A stretch of DNA of 64,000 nucleotides from the NCBI GenBank assembly GCA_963699535.1, contig CAVOUJ010000017.1, forward strand, positions 1-64,000. Reading direction: 5' to 3'. A model generated the notes under the pieces. It made no database searches. It was not told the origin of the DNA and was given only the letters and a program-made list of their open reading frames with translations. The DNA is from VBDM01 sp963699535 (GTDB taxonomy: Bacteria; Pseudomonadota; Gammaproteobacteria; Burkholderiales; SG8-39). Below, piece by piece: positions 1-10,307 of the stretch (its first letter is position 1; each line of letters opens with the position of its first letter). Both the position numbers and the translations under genes were made by a program.

Positions 1-1441
1 CGCCCATGCCTCGCGCGCGGGAACCGGCTCGGCGCCCCTGGATGGAACCGCCAGCTCGTCGCCTCTCCAGGCGTCCACTCCCGCCTTGTCCATCGCGCGT
101 TCCGGCTTCACCTCCTGCTCGGCCTCGGCCTCGGCCTTCGCCTTCATCTTGGCCCGAGCCTTCTCCTCGTCGCGAGCCTGCCTTTCCAGTTCCTTGGCGC
201 GCTTTTCCGTCTCCTCCTGGTGGGCTCTTGGTCAGCTTCGCGGCGGGCACGCTCCTCCCGCTGCTTGCGCTCTGCCTCCTCGCGCTCACGCTCGGCTTCC
301 TGCCGGGCTTTCTCCTCCTGCTCCCGCAGGAACGCTCCAGCGACCTGTCATCCTCGATCTGCCTGCGCTTGGCCGCCTCTTCCGCGGCGCGGCGCCGAAT
401 CATTTCCTCTTGCCGGGCGCGCTGCTCCGCCTCGCGGCGCGCGCGCTCTTCCTGCTCCCGCCGGACGCGGATCTCGGTTTCCAGCCTGGCGCGCGCTTCG
501 GCTTCGAGCCGCGCCGCCTGCTCGGCCCGCGCCCGCTCTTCGCGCTCCCGCCGCGCTCTCTCCTCGGCTTCCCTCGCCACCCTCTCGGCCAACTCGCGTT
601 GCGCTCTTTCGGCGCTTTCCTTGGTGGGACGCTCTTCGACTTCGCGCTTTATCCCGAGCTCCGATTCGACTCTCGCACGCACCTCGGCTTCGAGCCGCGC
701 CTTATCATCCGCCTCCCGGCGACGTTCTTCCGCCTCTTGCCTTGCACGATCGAGCGCGCTGACGCCGGCCAGAGTGTCGACTTTCGCCCGATTGGCGATC
801 TCCTGCCGCGTCTTTTCTTCGGCCGCCTTGCGCGCTCGCGCCTCGGCAACTTTGCGATGCAGTGTTTCCGCCTCCGCTCTCGCCCTGCCGGCCGCTTCGT
901 CGTGCGCGCGCCTCGCCTGAACCTGGCGGGCGATTTCCTGCGCCTGCGCCTGAAGCTTTTCGTCCTCGCCCGCCCTGGAAGCAGGTCCGGCGGCGTTGGG
1001 CATGGAGTAAGGTCCTGCGGGGTTGGGTTTGGAGGCAGGTGCTGCGGGGTTGGGTTTGGAGGCAGGTGCTGCGGGGTTGGGTTTGGAGGCAGGTGCTGCG
1101 GGGCCGGGCCTCGAGGACGCAGGAGGCACGGACCCGAGCGAGGTGAAATCCAGGTCATCGGCGTCCGCCGGAGGCTGCGAGATCGAAGGACGTCCCGTCG
1201 ACGCCCGCGGCTCCTCGTTCGCGACAAACTCGCGCACGTAGTGCTCGATTTCAAGCTGCTTGAGAATGTCCAGGAGCTTCGGCTCGCTCAACTTCTCCAG
1301 TCGATCGAGCAGCTTGGAAACGCTGACCTGTCCGTCGATTTCCTTGAGGACGTTTCGGAGTTCGCGCGAGAGATTGCTGGTCTTGCCGGTCGCCTCCATC
1401 AGGCCCTTGCCGGTCTTGGTGAGAATCGATCCGCGGTGCAT
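1..1441 (-). CDS. Coiled-coil protein with N-terminal winged-helix-like domain (3' end outside window, frameshifted)
   Basis: Unrecognised protein. It starts at the ATG at 1441 and runs off the left edge, so the C-terminus is missing. Residues 1-75 (beginning MHRGSILTKTGKGLMEATGK) resemble the small winged-helix-like modules, with an IDGQVSVSKLLDRL stretch, that head some betaproteobacterial regulatory proteins. A Pro/Ala linker of PAAPASKPN repeats follows at about residues 110-145. After that come more than 250 residues of Ala/Glu/Arg-rich sequence with the charge pattern of a long coiled coil. The frame slips near 335 and near 225. In both places the EA-rich pattern resumes in another frame, so these look like base-call errors rather than decay. 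It lies 50 bp downstream of the oxoprolinase-like gene on the same strand. Its function is unknown; a scaffold or regulatory role is only a guess. Confidence 0.6.
   Translation of the reverse strand, partial: MHRGSILTKTGKGLMEATGKTSNLSRELRNVLKEIDGQVSVSKLLDRLEKLSEPKLLDILKQLEIEHYVREFVANEEPRASTGRPSISQPPADADDLDFTSLGSVPPASSRPGPAAPASKPNPAAPASKPNPAAPASKPNPAGPYSMPNAAGPASRAGEDEKLQAQAQEIARQVQARRAHDEAAGRARAEAETLHRKVAEARARKAAEEKTRQEIANRAKVDTLAGVSALDRARQEAEERRREADDKARLEAEVRARVESELGIKREVEERPTKESAERAQRELAERVAREAEERARREREERARAEQAARLEAEARARLETEIRVRREQEERARREAEQRARQEEMIRRRAAEEAAKRRQIEDDRSLERSCGSRRRKPGRKPSVSARRQSASSGRSVPAAKLTKSPPGGDGKARQGTGKAGSRRGEGSGQDEGEGRGRGRAGGEAGTRDGQGGSGRLERRRAGGSIQGRRAGSRARGMG
1019..1099. 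repeat. Three perfect copies of a 27-bp tandem repeat
   Basis: Three identical 27-bp units lie head to tail at 1019-1045, 1046-1072 and 1073-1099. A degenerate unit flanks each side (992-1018 and after 1099). The unit is in frame with the coiled-coil gene and encodes the PNPAAPASK-type linker repeat. Its exact identity suggests recent slippage expansion, so the copy number probably varies among relatives. Confidence 0.9.
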
Positions 1442-1490
1442 GCGCGCTGAGTGTTTGAATCGCTGCTGGGCGGGGCCGCCGCCCGCCTCG

Positions 1491-4400
1491 TTACTCGCCG
1501 CCTATTATAGGCAAGTCTCCCTCGGCCGGGGTCCCATATCCGCCTCCCCCGGGCGTTTCGATGACGAAAATGTCGCCTGCTTGCGCCTCGATCTGGTCGC
1601 AGCCTGCCAGCTCGATCACGCTGCCGTCGGCGCGGCGCACCCAGTTGCGTCCAGGTTTCCCGGAAGCACCGCCCGCCATGCCGTAAGGCGCGATGCGGCG
1701 GTGCTCCGAGAGAATCGCCGCCGTCATGGGCTCCAGGAAACGCACGCATCGAATCGCGCCGTCGCCCCCCCGCCAGCGCCCCGCGCCGCCGCTGCCGCGC
1801 CGGATTTCGAAAGCTCTCGAGGAGCACCGGAAACCGCCATTCCAGCACCTCCGGGTCGGTCAGGCGCGAATTGGTCATGTGCGTCTGGACGACATCGGTT
1901 CCGTCGAATCCCTGCGGTGCGTCATCCGCGCCGGCGCTCAGGACGCCTGCGCCCGACCCGCCTGCGATGGTTTCGTAGTACTGGTACCGGTCGTTGCCGA
2001 ACGTGAAATTGCTCATCGTGCCGCAGGACGCCGCCATGACGCCGAGCGCTCCGTAGAGCGCGTCGGTGATGCACTGGGAAGTCTCGACGTTTCCGGCCAC
2101 CACCGCCGCCGGATAGCGCGGCCGCGAGCATCGAGCCTTCCGGAATGATCACCTGCAGGGGCTTCAGGCAGCCGGCGTTCATCGGAATCTCGTCGTCGAC
2201 GAGCGTGCGGAACACGTACAGGACCGCAGCCATGCACACGGCCGAGGGCGCGTTGAAATTGTTCGGCAGCTGGGGCGAGGTCCCGGTGAAATCGATCGTG
2301 GCGCTGCGCGCCTTGCGGTCGATCGCGATTCTCACGCGGATCACGGCGCCGTTGTCGATCGCGTAGCTGAATTCGCCGTCCCTCAGCACGCTCGATCACG
2401 CGGCGCACCGCCTCCTCGGCGTTGTCCTGCACGTGCCGCATGTAGGCGTGCACGACGTCGAGCCCGAAGTGACGGACCATGCGCCGCAGCTCCTGCGCGC
2501 CCTTTTCGTTCGCCGCGACCATGGCCCGCAGATCGGCGATGTTCTGCTCGATGTTGCGCGCCGGGTACGGGCCCGGAGGAAAGGAGCGCGACCGTCTCGG
2601 CCTCGCGCAGCCGGCCTTCCTCGACCAGCAGGAAATTGTCGATCAGCACGCCTTCCTCCTCGACGACCCGGCTCCGAGGCGGCATCGAACCCGGCGTGAT
2701 GCCGCCGATGTCGGCGTGATGGCCGCGCGAGCCGACGTAGAACAGAATCTCCGCTGCCCGCCTCGTCGAACACCGGGCTGATCACCGTGACGTCGGGCAG
2801 ATGCGTGCCGCCGTTGTAGGGCGCGTTCAGCATGTAGACATCGCCCGCCTTCATCTTCCCGCGGTTCTCGCGGATCACCGCGCGCACGCTCTCGCCCATC
2901 GAGCCCAGGTGCACCGGCATGTGCGGCGCGTTGGCGATGAGAGCTGCCGTCCCGGTCGAACACCGCGCAGGAAAAATCGAGCCGTTCCTTGATGTTCACC
3001 GAGTACGCCGTGTTCGCGAGCGCGCAGGCCCATCTGCTCGGCGATGGACATGTACAGATTGTTGAAGATCTCCAGCCTCACCGGATCGACGCGCGTGCCG
3101 ATCGCCACTGCCGCCGCGGGCCGCGCCTCGACGCGCTCGAGCACCATGTGGTCCGAGGCGCGTGACTTCCGCCCGCCAGCCGGGCTCGACCACGGTGGTG
3201 GCGTTGCGTCTCGGCGATGATCGCGGGCCCCGTCGATCCGGTCCCCGGGCGCAAGAGCCGCTCGCGCAGAAACACCGGAGTCCGGTGCGCACGGCCTCCC
3301 GTGTGCATGCTCACCCATTCCGCGGGCTGCGGCGCCGCCGCGCGACGCCGCACCGCGGCGCCGGTCGTCTCGTCGAAGACCTCCGGCGCGCCGATCGCCT
3401 CGACCGAGACCGACTCGACGATCAGGCTGCGATCGGACATGAGGAAGCTGTAGCGCCTGCGGTAGGCGGCCTCGAACTGCGCGACGATGTCGTCGATACC
3501 GCCGAAGCCGACGACGAGCGCCGAGTCGGTGCCGTCGTAGCGCACGTGCACGCGCCTGACGATTCGAATTCGCTCCGGCGCGAGACCCTGCGACAGCAGC
3601 TCGTCGCGCGCGACCGAGGCGAGGCGCGCGATTCGCTCCTCGAGGTCCGTAAGCCTGCCCGCTTCCAGCTTCGTCTCGACGGCCTCTTCGCGCATCGCAA
3701 CCGTGTCGGCAAGCCCCATGCCGTAGGCGGAAAGCACGCCCGCGAGAGGGTGGATGAAGACGCGCGTCATCCCGAGAGCGTCGGCAACCCGGCAGGCGTG
3801 CTGGCCCGCTGCGCCTCCAAAGCAGCACAGCGTGTATTCGGTAACGTCGTGTCCGCGCTGAACTGAGATTTTCTTGATCGCTTCCGCCATGTTGCCGACC
3901 GCGATCTCGAGAAAACCCTCGGCCACCTGTTCCGCGCTGCGCGTGTCGCCGGTCGCGCGGCGAATCTCGTCGGCAAGATGGGAGAATCCCGCCCGCACTG
4001 CGGCTTCATCGAGCGGCATCCTGCCGTCCGGGCCGAACACGGATGGAAAGAACTTCGGCTGGATCCGTCCGAGCATCACGTTCGCGTCGGTCACGGTCAG
4101 CGGGCCGTTTCTGCGGTAGCTCGCGGGACCCGGATTGGCCCCCGCAGAATCGGGGCCGACCCGGTAGCGGGAGCCGTCGAAATGCAGGATCGACCCGCCG
4201 CCTGCGGCAACGGTGTGGATGCTCATCATGGGCGCGCGCATGCGCACTCCGGCGACCAGCGTCTCGAAGGCACGCTCCAGCTCGCCCGCATAGTGCGAGA
4301 CGTCGGTCGACGTCCCGCCCATGTCGAACCCGATAATCTTTTCGAAGCCCGCGGCGAGCGACGCCCGCACCGCGCCGACGACGCCGCCCGCCGGCCCGGA

Positions 4401-5183
4401 GAGAATGCTGTCCTTGCCTGCAAACCGGCGTGCGTCAGTGAGCCCCCCGTTCGACTGCATGAACATCAGGCGTACGCCGGGCAGCTCGGACGCGACTTGC
4501 GCGACATATCGTCTGAGAATCGGCGAAACGTAGGCATCGACGACTGTGGTGTCCCCGCGCGACACGAGCTTCATGAGCGGGCTGACTTCGTGCGACACGG
4601 AAACCTGATCGTAGCCGACGGCGCGGGCAAGCTCGGCGACGCGCTTTTCGTGCTGCGGGTAGCGGTACCCGTGCATGAAAACGATCGCCGCCGAGCGGTA
4701 TCCTTCGAGATGCGCGCGCTCCAGCTCGCGCCGCGCCGCTTCCGCGTCGAGGGTAACGATCGTCTCGCCGTGTGCCCCGAGGCGCTCGTCGATTTCGACC
4801 ACTTTGGAATACAAGAGCTCCGGCAGAATGATGTGGCGGTCGAAAAGGCGCGGCCGGTTCTGGTAGGCGATGCGCAGCGCGTCGCGGAAGCCCCGGGTGA
4901 TGAAGAGAATCGTGCGCTCGCCCTTTCGCTCGAGCAGCGCGTTGGTCGCGACGGTCGTGCCCATCTTCACGACCTCGATCGCGTCGGCCGGGATCGGCGC
5001 GCCGGGAGCGAGGCTGAGAGCCCGGCGGATGCCTTCGACGGCGGCGTCGGTGTAGCGGCCGGGGTCTTCGGAAAGGAGCTTCAGCGCGGCGAGAGTCCCG
5101 TCAGGGCGACGCGCGACCACATCGGTGAACGTGCCGCCGCGGTCGATCCAGAATTGCCAGAGGGGAGAGGGATTGGAGTTCAC
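1491..5183 (-). CDS. Fused HyuA-HyuB family 5-oxoprolinase / hydantoinase (ATP-dependent), multiply frameshifted
   Basis: About 1,230 codons, the size of the eukaryotic-type fused 5-oxoprolinase, which cleaves 5-oxoproline or a related cyclic amide at the cost of ATP. The HyuA half (residues 1-670) starts with FWIDRGGTFTDVV and has the actin-like ATPase motif GGTSTDVSHYAG. The HyuB half follows with no intergenic gap, beginning around EIFNNLYMSIAEQMG and including MPVHLGSMGE, MLNAPYNGGTHLPDV and the C-terminal ETPGGGGYGTP. The frame slips about nine times between 3210 and 1800 (near 3205, 3150, 3020, 2945, 2765, 2580, 2390, 2115 and 1805), yet family sequence continues across each. The start is GTG at 5183, overlapping the stop of the EamA gene (GTGA), so the two are probably translationally coupled. 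Substrate uncertain: 5-oxoproline, hydantoin or another lactam. Confidence 0.85.
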
Positions 5184-6076
5184 GGCGCGCTCGGCTCATC
5201 CTTTCGCGCGCGCCGCTCGCGCGCGAACAGGTAAAGGCCGCTCGCGATGACGATGGTGGCGCCGATCCACACCGTCGCGTCCGGCACGTCGCCGAAGACC
5301 AGATAGCCGAACAGGGCCATGTACAGGATTTGCTGGTAGAGGAAGGGCGCGAGCGTGCTCGCGGGAGCGTAGCGGTGTGCCATGGCGAGCAGATAGTGCC
5401 CGGTGCCACCCAGGACACCCATGAGGCAGAGGAGCGTCCATTCGAACCAGCCTTGCGGCGATTCCCAGGCCGTGAGCGCGAAGGGCGCGAGCACGACGCT
5501 CGCCATCGCGGCCGGAAGAAACTGGATCGTCTCGGGCGAATCGTACGCAGCGAGCTTGCGCGTCATCAGATTGAAAGCGGCGTATACCACGGCATTGGCG
5601 AGCGAGATCAGCATTGCCGGGTGGAAGGACTCCGAGCCGGGACGCACGACGACCAGCACTCCGGCGAAACCGACGAGGATCGCCGCCCAGCGCCGAGCGT
5701 CGAGCCTCTCCCCGAGCAGCGGCGCGCTCATCAGCGCGATGAGGATCGGCACGGTGAAGAAGATTGACGCGGTCACCGTGAGTTCCAAGTATTGCAGCGC
5801 CCAGAAGTTGATGCCGGTCATGGCGACGAACATCAGGCCGCGCAACACGTGCCAGCGCAGATGGCGGGTGCGTACGAGCGCCGCACCGCGGATCGGAAGT
5901 AGCAAAGCTGAAGCGAGGAGCGTGTGCGTAAGAAAGCGCAGCCACACCACGACGAGCACCGGAACGGACTGGACCAGCCATTTCGCGCTGCCGTCGAGCA
6001 GGGCGAAGCAGATGTACGTCAGCGAAATGAGGCCGATGCCGACGAGGCGGTTCCGGGCGCTGTCGGCGTGCAACAT
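5180..6076 (-). CDS. EamA/DMT-family transporter
   Basis: 298 residues with about ten hydrophobic segments arranged as two EamA repeats, the usual form of inner-membrane drug/metabolite exporters. The first helix reads LVGIGLISLTYICFALLDG, and the second repeat begins near residue 150 (ISLANAVVYAAFNLMTRKLA). The basic C-terminus RERRARKDE fits the positive-inside rule. The stop overlaps the start of the fused hydantoinase, so the pair forms an operon, and the substrate may be a compound or product handled by that enzyme (inference). It is divergent from the FAD oxidoreductase across a 173-bp gap at 6077-6249, in which I saw no convincing operator. Confidence 0.88.
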   Translation of the reverse strand: MLHADSARNRLVGIGLISLTYICFALLDGSAKWLVQSVPVLVVVWLRFLTHTLLASALLLPIRGAALVRTRHLRWHVLRGLMFVAMTGINFWALQYLELTVTASIFFTVPILIALMSAPLLGERLDARRWAAILVGFAGVLVVVRPGSESFHPAMLISLANAVVYAAFNLMTRKLAAYDSPETIQFLPAAMASVVLAPFALTAWESPQGWFEWTLLCLMGVLGGTGHYLLAMAHRYAPASTLAPFLYQQILYMALFGYLVFGDVPDATVWIGATIVIASGLYLFARERRARKDEPSAP

Positions 6077-6249
6077 CAGCCGCGATCAACGCCGGGAGAC
6101 GGTAACGAAAAGGCCACAGGGACGGGCTCACCTCGACCTGGGAAGGCCGCAGCTCATGGGTGCCGGCGATTGTACGTGAGCCCTGATGGCTCGGCACCTC
6201 ATCGGAAGAAATTGACGCGAAGACGAGCGCTCAGTACCCTCGCCCCACC

Positions 6250-7353
6250 ATGGACCAGGTGGATACCGTCGTCATCGGCGCAGGCGTGGTCGGCCTCGCG
6301 TGCGCGAGAGCGCTTGCGTTCGCGGGACGCGAGGTGATCGTCCTGGAATCCGAAAGCGCTATCGGTACGCACACGAGCTCCCGCAACAGCGAAGTCATCC
6401 ACGCGGGGATCTACTATCCTCCCGGCTCGCTCAAGGCGAAGCTGTGCGTGGCAGGCCGCCTGGCGCTCTACCCTTTCCTATCCGAGCGCGGCATCCCGCA
6501 CCGGCGCTGCGGCAAGCTGATCGTGGCGACCGAGCCCGCGCAGATCTCCGAGCTGGAGCAGATCCGCGCTCGGGCCGCATCCAACGGCGTCGGCGACCTG
6601 CGCATGCTCTCGTCCGGCGAAGCCCGCGCCCTGGAACCGCAGCTTGTTTGCGTCGCGGCGCTGGAATCGCCTTCCACCGGAATCATCGACAGCCACGGCT
6701 TCATGCTGGCGCTGCGCGGCGAAGCCGAGGACCGCGGCGCGGCGATCGCCTTCCGCAGCCCCGTGCTCTCGGGTCAGATCCGCAAAGGCGGCATCGAGCT
6801 CGAAGTCGGCGGCGCCGAGCCCATGCGCCTCGCCGCGCGCGCCGTCGTCAACAGCGCCGGCCTTTTTGCTCCGGCCGTGGCGCGCAGCCTCGCCGGATTT
6901 CCCTCCGAGCGGGTCCCCCCGAGCTACTACTGCAAAGGCAACTACTTCAGCCTTTCCGGGCGATCGCCCTTCACGCGCCTGGTCTATCCGGCGCCCGAAT
7001 CCGCGGGCCTGGGCGTGCACCTCACGCTCGATCTCGCCGGCCAGGCGCGCTTCGGGCCGGACGTCGAATGGATCGAGCGCATCGACTACGACCTGGACCC
7101 GCGGCGGTCGCAGGTCTTCTACGAAGCCGTCCGCCGCTACTGGCCTCATCTCAAGGATGGCGCACTCCAGCCGGCGTATTCGGGCATCCGGCCCAAGATC
7201 CAGGCAAAGGGCGAGCCGGCGCGCGATTTCCTGATCGAGGGTCCGAGGGACCACGGCGTCCCGGGACTGGTGAACCTCTTCGGAATCGAATCGCCCGGGC
7301 TAACGGCGGCGCTGGCGATCGGCGACCACGTTCTGGGACTGCTCGGAGATTGA
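6250..7353 (+). CDS. FAD-dependent oxidoreductase, L-2-hydroxyglutarate dehydrogenase (LhgO)-like
   Basis: 367 residues, typical of the DAO-superfamily LhgO group. An N-terminal dinucleotide-binding motif (VIGAGVVGLACARALA) is followed by the LhgO-like SSRNSEVIHAGIYYPPGSLK. The C-terminus carries the FAD-contact region GLVNLFGIESPGLTAALAIG. Members oxidise 2-hydroxy acids such as L-2-hydroxyglutarate and pass electrons to the quinone pool. It lies 60 bp upstream of a TRAP transporter for organic acids on the same strand, which suggests import of the substrate followed by its oxidation (inference). The frame is intact, unlike the neighbouring transporter genes. Confidence 0.85.
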   Translation: MDQVDTVVIGAGVVGLACARALAFAGREVIVLESESAIGTHTSSRNSEVIHAGIYYPPGSLKAKLCVAGRLALYPFLSERGIPHRRCGKLIVATEPAQISELEQIRARAASNGVGDLRMLSSGEARALEPQLVCVAALESPSTGIIDSHGFMLALRGEAEDRGAAIAFRSPVLSGQIRKGGIELEVGGAEPMRLAARAVVNSAGLFAPAVARSLAGFPSERVPPSYYCKGNYFSLSGRSPFTRLVYPAPESAGLGVHLTLDLAGQARFGPDVEWIERIDYDLDPRRSQVFYEAVRRYWPHLKDGALQPAYSGIRPKIQAKGEPARDFLIEGPRDHGVPGLVNLFGIESPGLTAALAIGDHVLGLLGD

Positions 7354-7413
7354 CGCCCAACTGCCCGTCTGACAAACTGGCCCGCAGCCCTTCCGAAGAG
7401 GTCGCCATGAATC

Positions 7414-8387
7414 ATGCCCACGCGATCCCTTGCAGTCCTCGCATTCGCGCTTCGCCGGGGCGCGGCGTCTGGCGCAGACCAAGTGGGACATGCCTACGGC
7501 CTACCCGGCGGGTAATTTCCACACCGAGAACATCGCGGCTTTCGCCGCCGACGTCGACAAGGCAACCGGCGGCAAGCTGAAGATCCAGGTCCACGCCAAC
7601 GCATCGCTCTTCAAGGCACCCGAGATCAAGCGCGCGGTGCAGGGCGGCCAGGCCCAGATCGGCGAGATCCTGTGGGTGAACTACGAGAACGAGGATCCGC
7701 TCTGTTCGGCATCGACGGCGTGCCGTTCCTCGCCACGAGCTACGGCGAGGCGACGAAACTGTGGAGTGCTTCCCGCCAGACGCTCGAGGCGCGTTTGGCC
7801 AAGCAGGGCCTCTAGGGTGCTGTTCTCCGTTCCGTGGCCGCCGCAGGGCATCTACTCCAAGCGCCCGATCAACTCGGTCGCCGACATGAAGGGCCTGAAA
7901 TGGCGCGCCTACAGCCCGGCCACCGCGCGCATCGCCGAGCTCGTGGGCGCACGCCGATCACGATCCAGGCGGCCGAGGTCACGCAGGCGCTCGCCACCGG
8001 CGCGATCGACTCGATGATGACCTCCGGCGCCACGGGCTACGACACCAAGGTGTACGAAACCGTGAAGAACTTCTACGACACCCAGGCCTGGCTGCCGAAG
8101 AACGTGGTGATCGTCAGCCAGAAGGCGTTCGATGCGCTCGACAAGTCCGACGCAGGCCGCGGTGCTCAAGGCCGCCGCAGCCGCCGAGACGCGCGGCTGG
8201 AAAACCAGCGAGGAAAAAACCAACTGGTACCTCGACCAGCTGCAGGAAGAACGGCATGAATGTCGCCGCCCCCAGCCCGACGCTCAAGGCCGACATGAGC
8301 AAAATCGGCGACACCATGCTCGCGGACTGGCTGAAGAAGACCGGGAGCGAGGGCAAGGCGGTGGTCGACGCCTATCGCAAGATGTGA
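7414..8387 (+). CDS. dctP: TRAP transporter substrate-binding protein DctP (frameshifted)
   Basis: Periplasmic binding protein of a TRAP organic-acid transporter. The ATG at 7414 begins a signal peptide (MPTRSLAVLAFAL). The mature part starts at AQTKWDMPTAYPAGNFHTEN and continues through IQVHANASLFKAPEIKRAVQ, GIYSKRPINSVADMKGLKWR, SMMTSGATGYDTKVYE and the C-terminal VVDAYRKM. About six frame slips (near 7470, 7705, 7815, 7950, 8153 and 8255) break it. At 7815 a single extra T creates a stop inside an otherwise conserved stretch. DctQ and DctM follow within 20 bp, so this is one operon. The ligand cannot be told from sequence. Confidence 0.85.
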
Positions 8388-8403
8388 CGCTGACGCGGCG
8401 GGC

Positions 8404-8949
8404 GTGATCGCAGTGCGCCGTCTTCTCGATTTTCTCTACGACGCCGCGGGATACCTCGCGGCGTTTTTTGTTTTTGCGATCTTCGCCGTGATGATCGGCC
8501 AGACGGTGATGCGCGAACTGGGATTGCGCACCGGCGGCACCGACGATCTGGTCGCCTGGTTCTGGCGCCGCGTCGGCGTTTCTCGCCATGGCTCACGCTT
8601 TCCGCCGCGGCGACTTCGTCCGCGTCGTCGCTGCTGCTCCAGCATCTCGGGCCGCGCGCCCGGCGCCTCTCCGAAGCGGCATCCCTCGCCGCGGCGCCTC
8701 GCTTCTGCGGCTACCTCGCGTTCTGGGTGTCGAGGTTCGTCTATGAGAGCTGGCAGTTCCACGACATGGCGAACGGGCTCATCGCCATCCCGCTGTGGAT
8801 TCCGCAAGTCGAGCTTCGTGATCGGCGCGTCTCTCCTGTTCGTCGCGGTGCTCGACGAACTCGTCCGCGTCGCTGCGCGGCGCACTCCGGGCTACGTCGC
8901 CGCGGTGGAAGAACGGCACCGCCGCGGCGACTTCACCGAAGACGTCTGA
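8404..8949 (+). CDS. dctQ: TRAP transporter small permease DctQ (frameshifted)
   Basis: Small four-helix membrane subunit of the TRAP transporter, with a GTG start at 8404. The first helices are readable (LYDAAGYLAAFFVFAIFAVM), as is the family-typical GGTDDLVAW. The later parts appear in other frames: SRFVYESWQFHDMANGLIAI, then a VIGASLLFVAVLDELVRVAA helix and a charged C-terminus GYVAAVEERHRRGDFTEDV. Four or five slips lie between 8565 and 8815. It sits 16 bp after dctP and 4 bp before dctM, which gives its identity as much as its sequence does. Confidence 0.8.
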   Translation: MIAVRRLLDFLYDAAGYLAAFFVFAIFAVMIGQTVMRELGLRTGGTDDLVAWFWRRVGVSRHGSRFPPRRLRPRRRCCSSISGRAPGASPKRHPSPRRLASAATSRSGCRGSSMRAGSSTTWRTGSSPSRCGFRKSSFVIGASLLFVAVLDELVRVAARRTPGYVAAVEERHRRGDFTEDV

Positions 8950-8953
8950 GCCC

Positions 8954-10262
8954 ATGGAGCTGATTCAGATCGCGGGGCTGCTCCTGTTCGTGATGCTGCT
9001 GCTTCTCGCTGGAGGCGTGTGGATCGCGATGACGCTGCTCGATCGTCGGCTGGATCGGCATGGCTTTTTTCACCGGTACGCCGCCGGGCAAGAATCTCTT
9101 CACCGCGTTCTGGGGCTCGAGCACCACCTGGACGCTCGCCGCGCTGCCGTTGTTCATCTGGATGGGCGAAATCCTGTTCCGCACGCGCCTGTCGGAGGAC
9201 ATGTTCTCGCGGCCTCTCACCGTGGCTCAACCGCTTCCGGGCACGGCTGATGCATACCACCATCGTCGGCTGTGGAATCTTCGCTCGATGTCCGGCTCTT
9301 CGGCCGCGACCGCCGCGACCATCTCCAAGGTCACCATTCCGGAGCTGCGCAAGCGCGGCTACGACGAGAGCATGGCGGTCGGATCGCTGGCGGGTGCGGG
9401 TACGCTCGGCATGTCTGATCCCGCCTTCGATCACCATGATCGTGTACGGCGTCGCCGCGGACGTATCGATAGCCGCCTGTTCGTCGCCGGAGTGTCTTCC
9501 CGGCGTCCTGCTGATGCTGATGTTCTCCGCTTACATCGTCGCTCTGGGCGCTGTTCGAACCCGAAGAGGACTCCACCGCGTGACGAATTCTCCTCGCTGC
9601 AAACAAGGCTATGCGGCACCTATCTCATCCCGGCGATCCTGCTCATCGGTGTGGTGATCGGCTCGATCTACGCCGGCGTCGCCACGCCGACCGAGGCCGC
9701 GGCCATCGGCGTCTCCGGGGCGCTGGCCCTCGCCGCGGTTTCCGGTTCGCTTACCTGGAAGAATTTCGAAGCGAGCGTGATGGGCGCCACCCGTACCTCG
9801 TGCATGATCGCTTTCATCCTCGCCGGCGCGGCCTTTCTTACCGTCGCCATGGGATTCACCGGAGTGCCGCGAATCCTCGCGAAATGGATCGGCGATCAGG
9901 GCTTTTCAGCCTGGCAGCTGATCGCCGTGTTGACCGTTCTCTATATGATCCTGGGCTGCTTCATCGACGGCATCTCGATGGTCGTGCTGACGTCCTCAGT
10001 GATCCTGCCCTCGGTCAAGGCTGCCGGCATCGACCTCCTCTGGTTCGGAATATTCGTGGTGCTGGTCGTTGAAATGGCGCAGATCACGCCCCCGGTCGGC
10101 TTCAACCTGTTCGTGCTGCAGGGGCTGACCGGGAAAAACATGTTTTACGTCGCGCGTGCCTCGCTGCCCTTCTTCGTCCTGATGGTGCTGGCGGTCGCGA
10201 TCATCTGGCAGTTCCCAGAGGTCGTCACCTATCTGCCGGGCAAGATGTTCAAACTCGGCTGA
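8954..10262 (+). CDS. dctM: TRAP transporter large permease DctM (frameshifted in its first half)
   Basis: The multi-helix permease that carries the substrate across the inner membrane. It starts MELIQIAGLLLFVMLLLLAG. Recognisable family stretches are ALPLFIWMGEILFRTRLSED, TISKVTIPELRKRGYDESMA and GVATPTEAAAIGVSGALALA. The clean second half has ILGCFIDGISMVVLTSSVIL and ITPPVGFNLFVLQGLTGKNM. At least five slips fall between 9045 and 9610, after which the frame is open to the end. Length agrees with the usual 425-435 residues once the slips are allowed for. It is the last gene of the dctPQM set; nnrD/E follows after 45 bp. Confidence 0.85.
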
Positions 10263-10307
10263 GCCGCTTCCCGCCCCCCTGGGCCGGTCAGGCTATCATT
10301 GAGCGTC

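Noticed and set aside
1019..1099. CRISPR array
   Set aside because: The repeats are contiguous without spacers and are in frame with a coding sequence.
86..1450. Long plus-strand open frames at the left end
   Set aside because: They are antisense to the Glu/Ala/Arg coiled-coil gene; repeats of GAG/GCG/CGC on one strand keep several frames open on the other. The minus-strand protein has a sensible domain layout.
3978..5234. 418-residue plus-strand open frame
   Set aside because: Antisense to the HyuA half, whose motifs are unambiguous.
7414..10262. TRAP genes as true pseudogenes
   Set aside because: Conserved residues persist across all slips and the only internal stop (near 7815) is explained by one extra T; sequencing error is the simpler reading, though decay cannot be excluded without reads.
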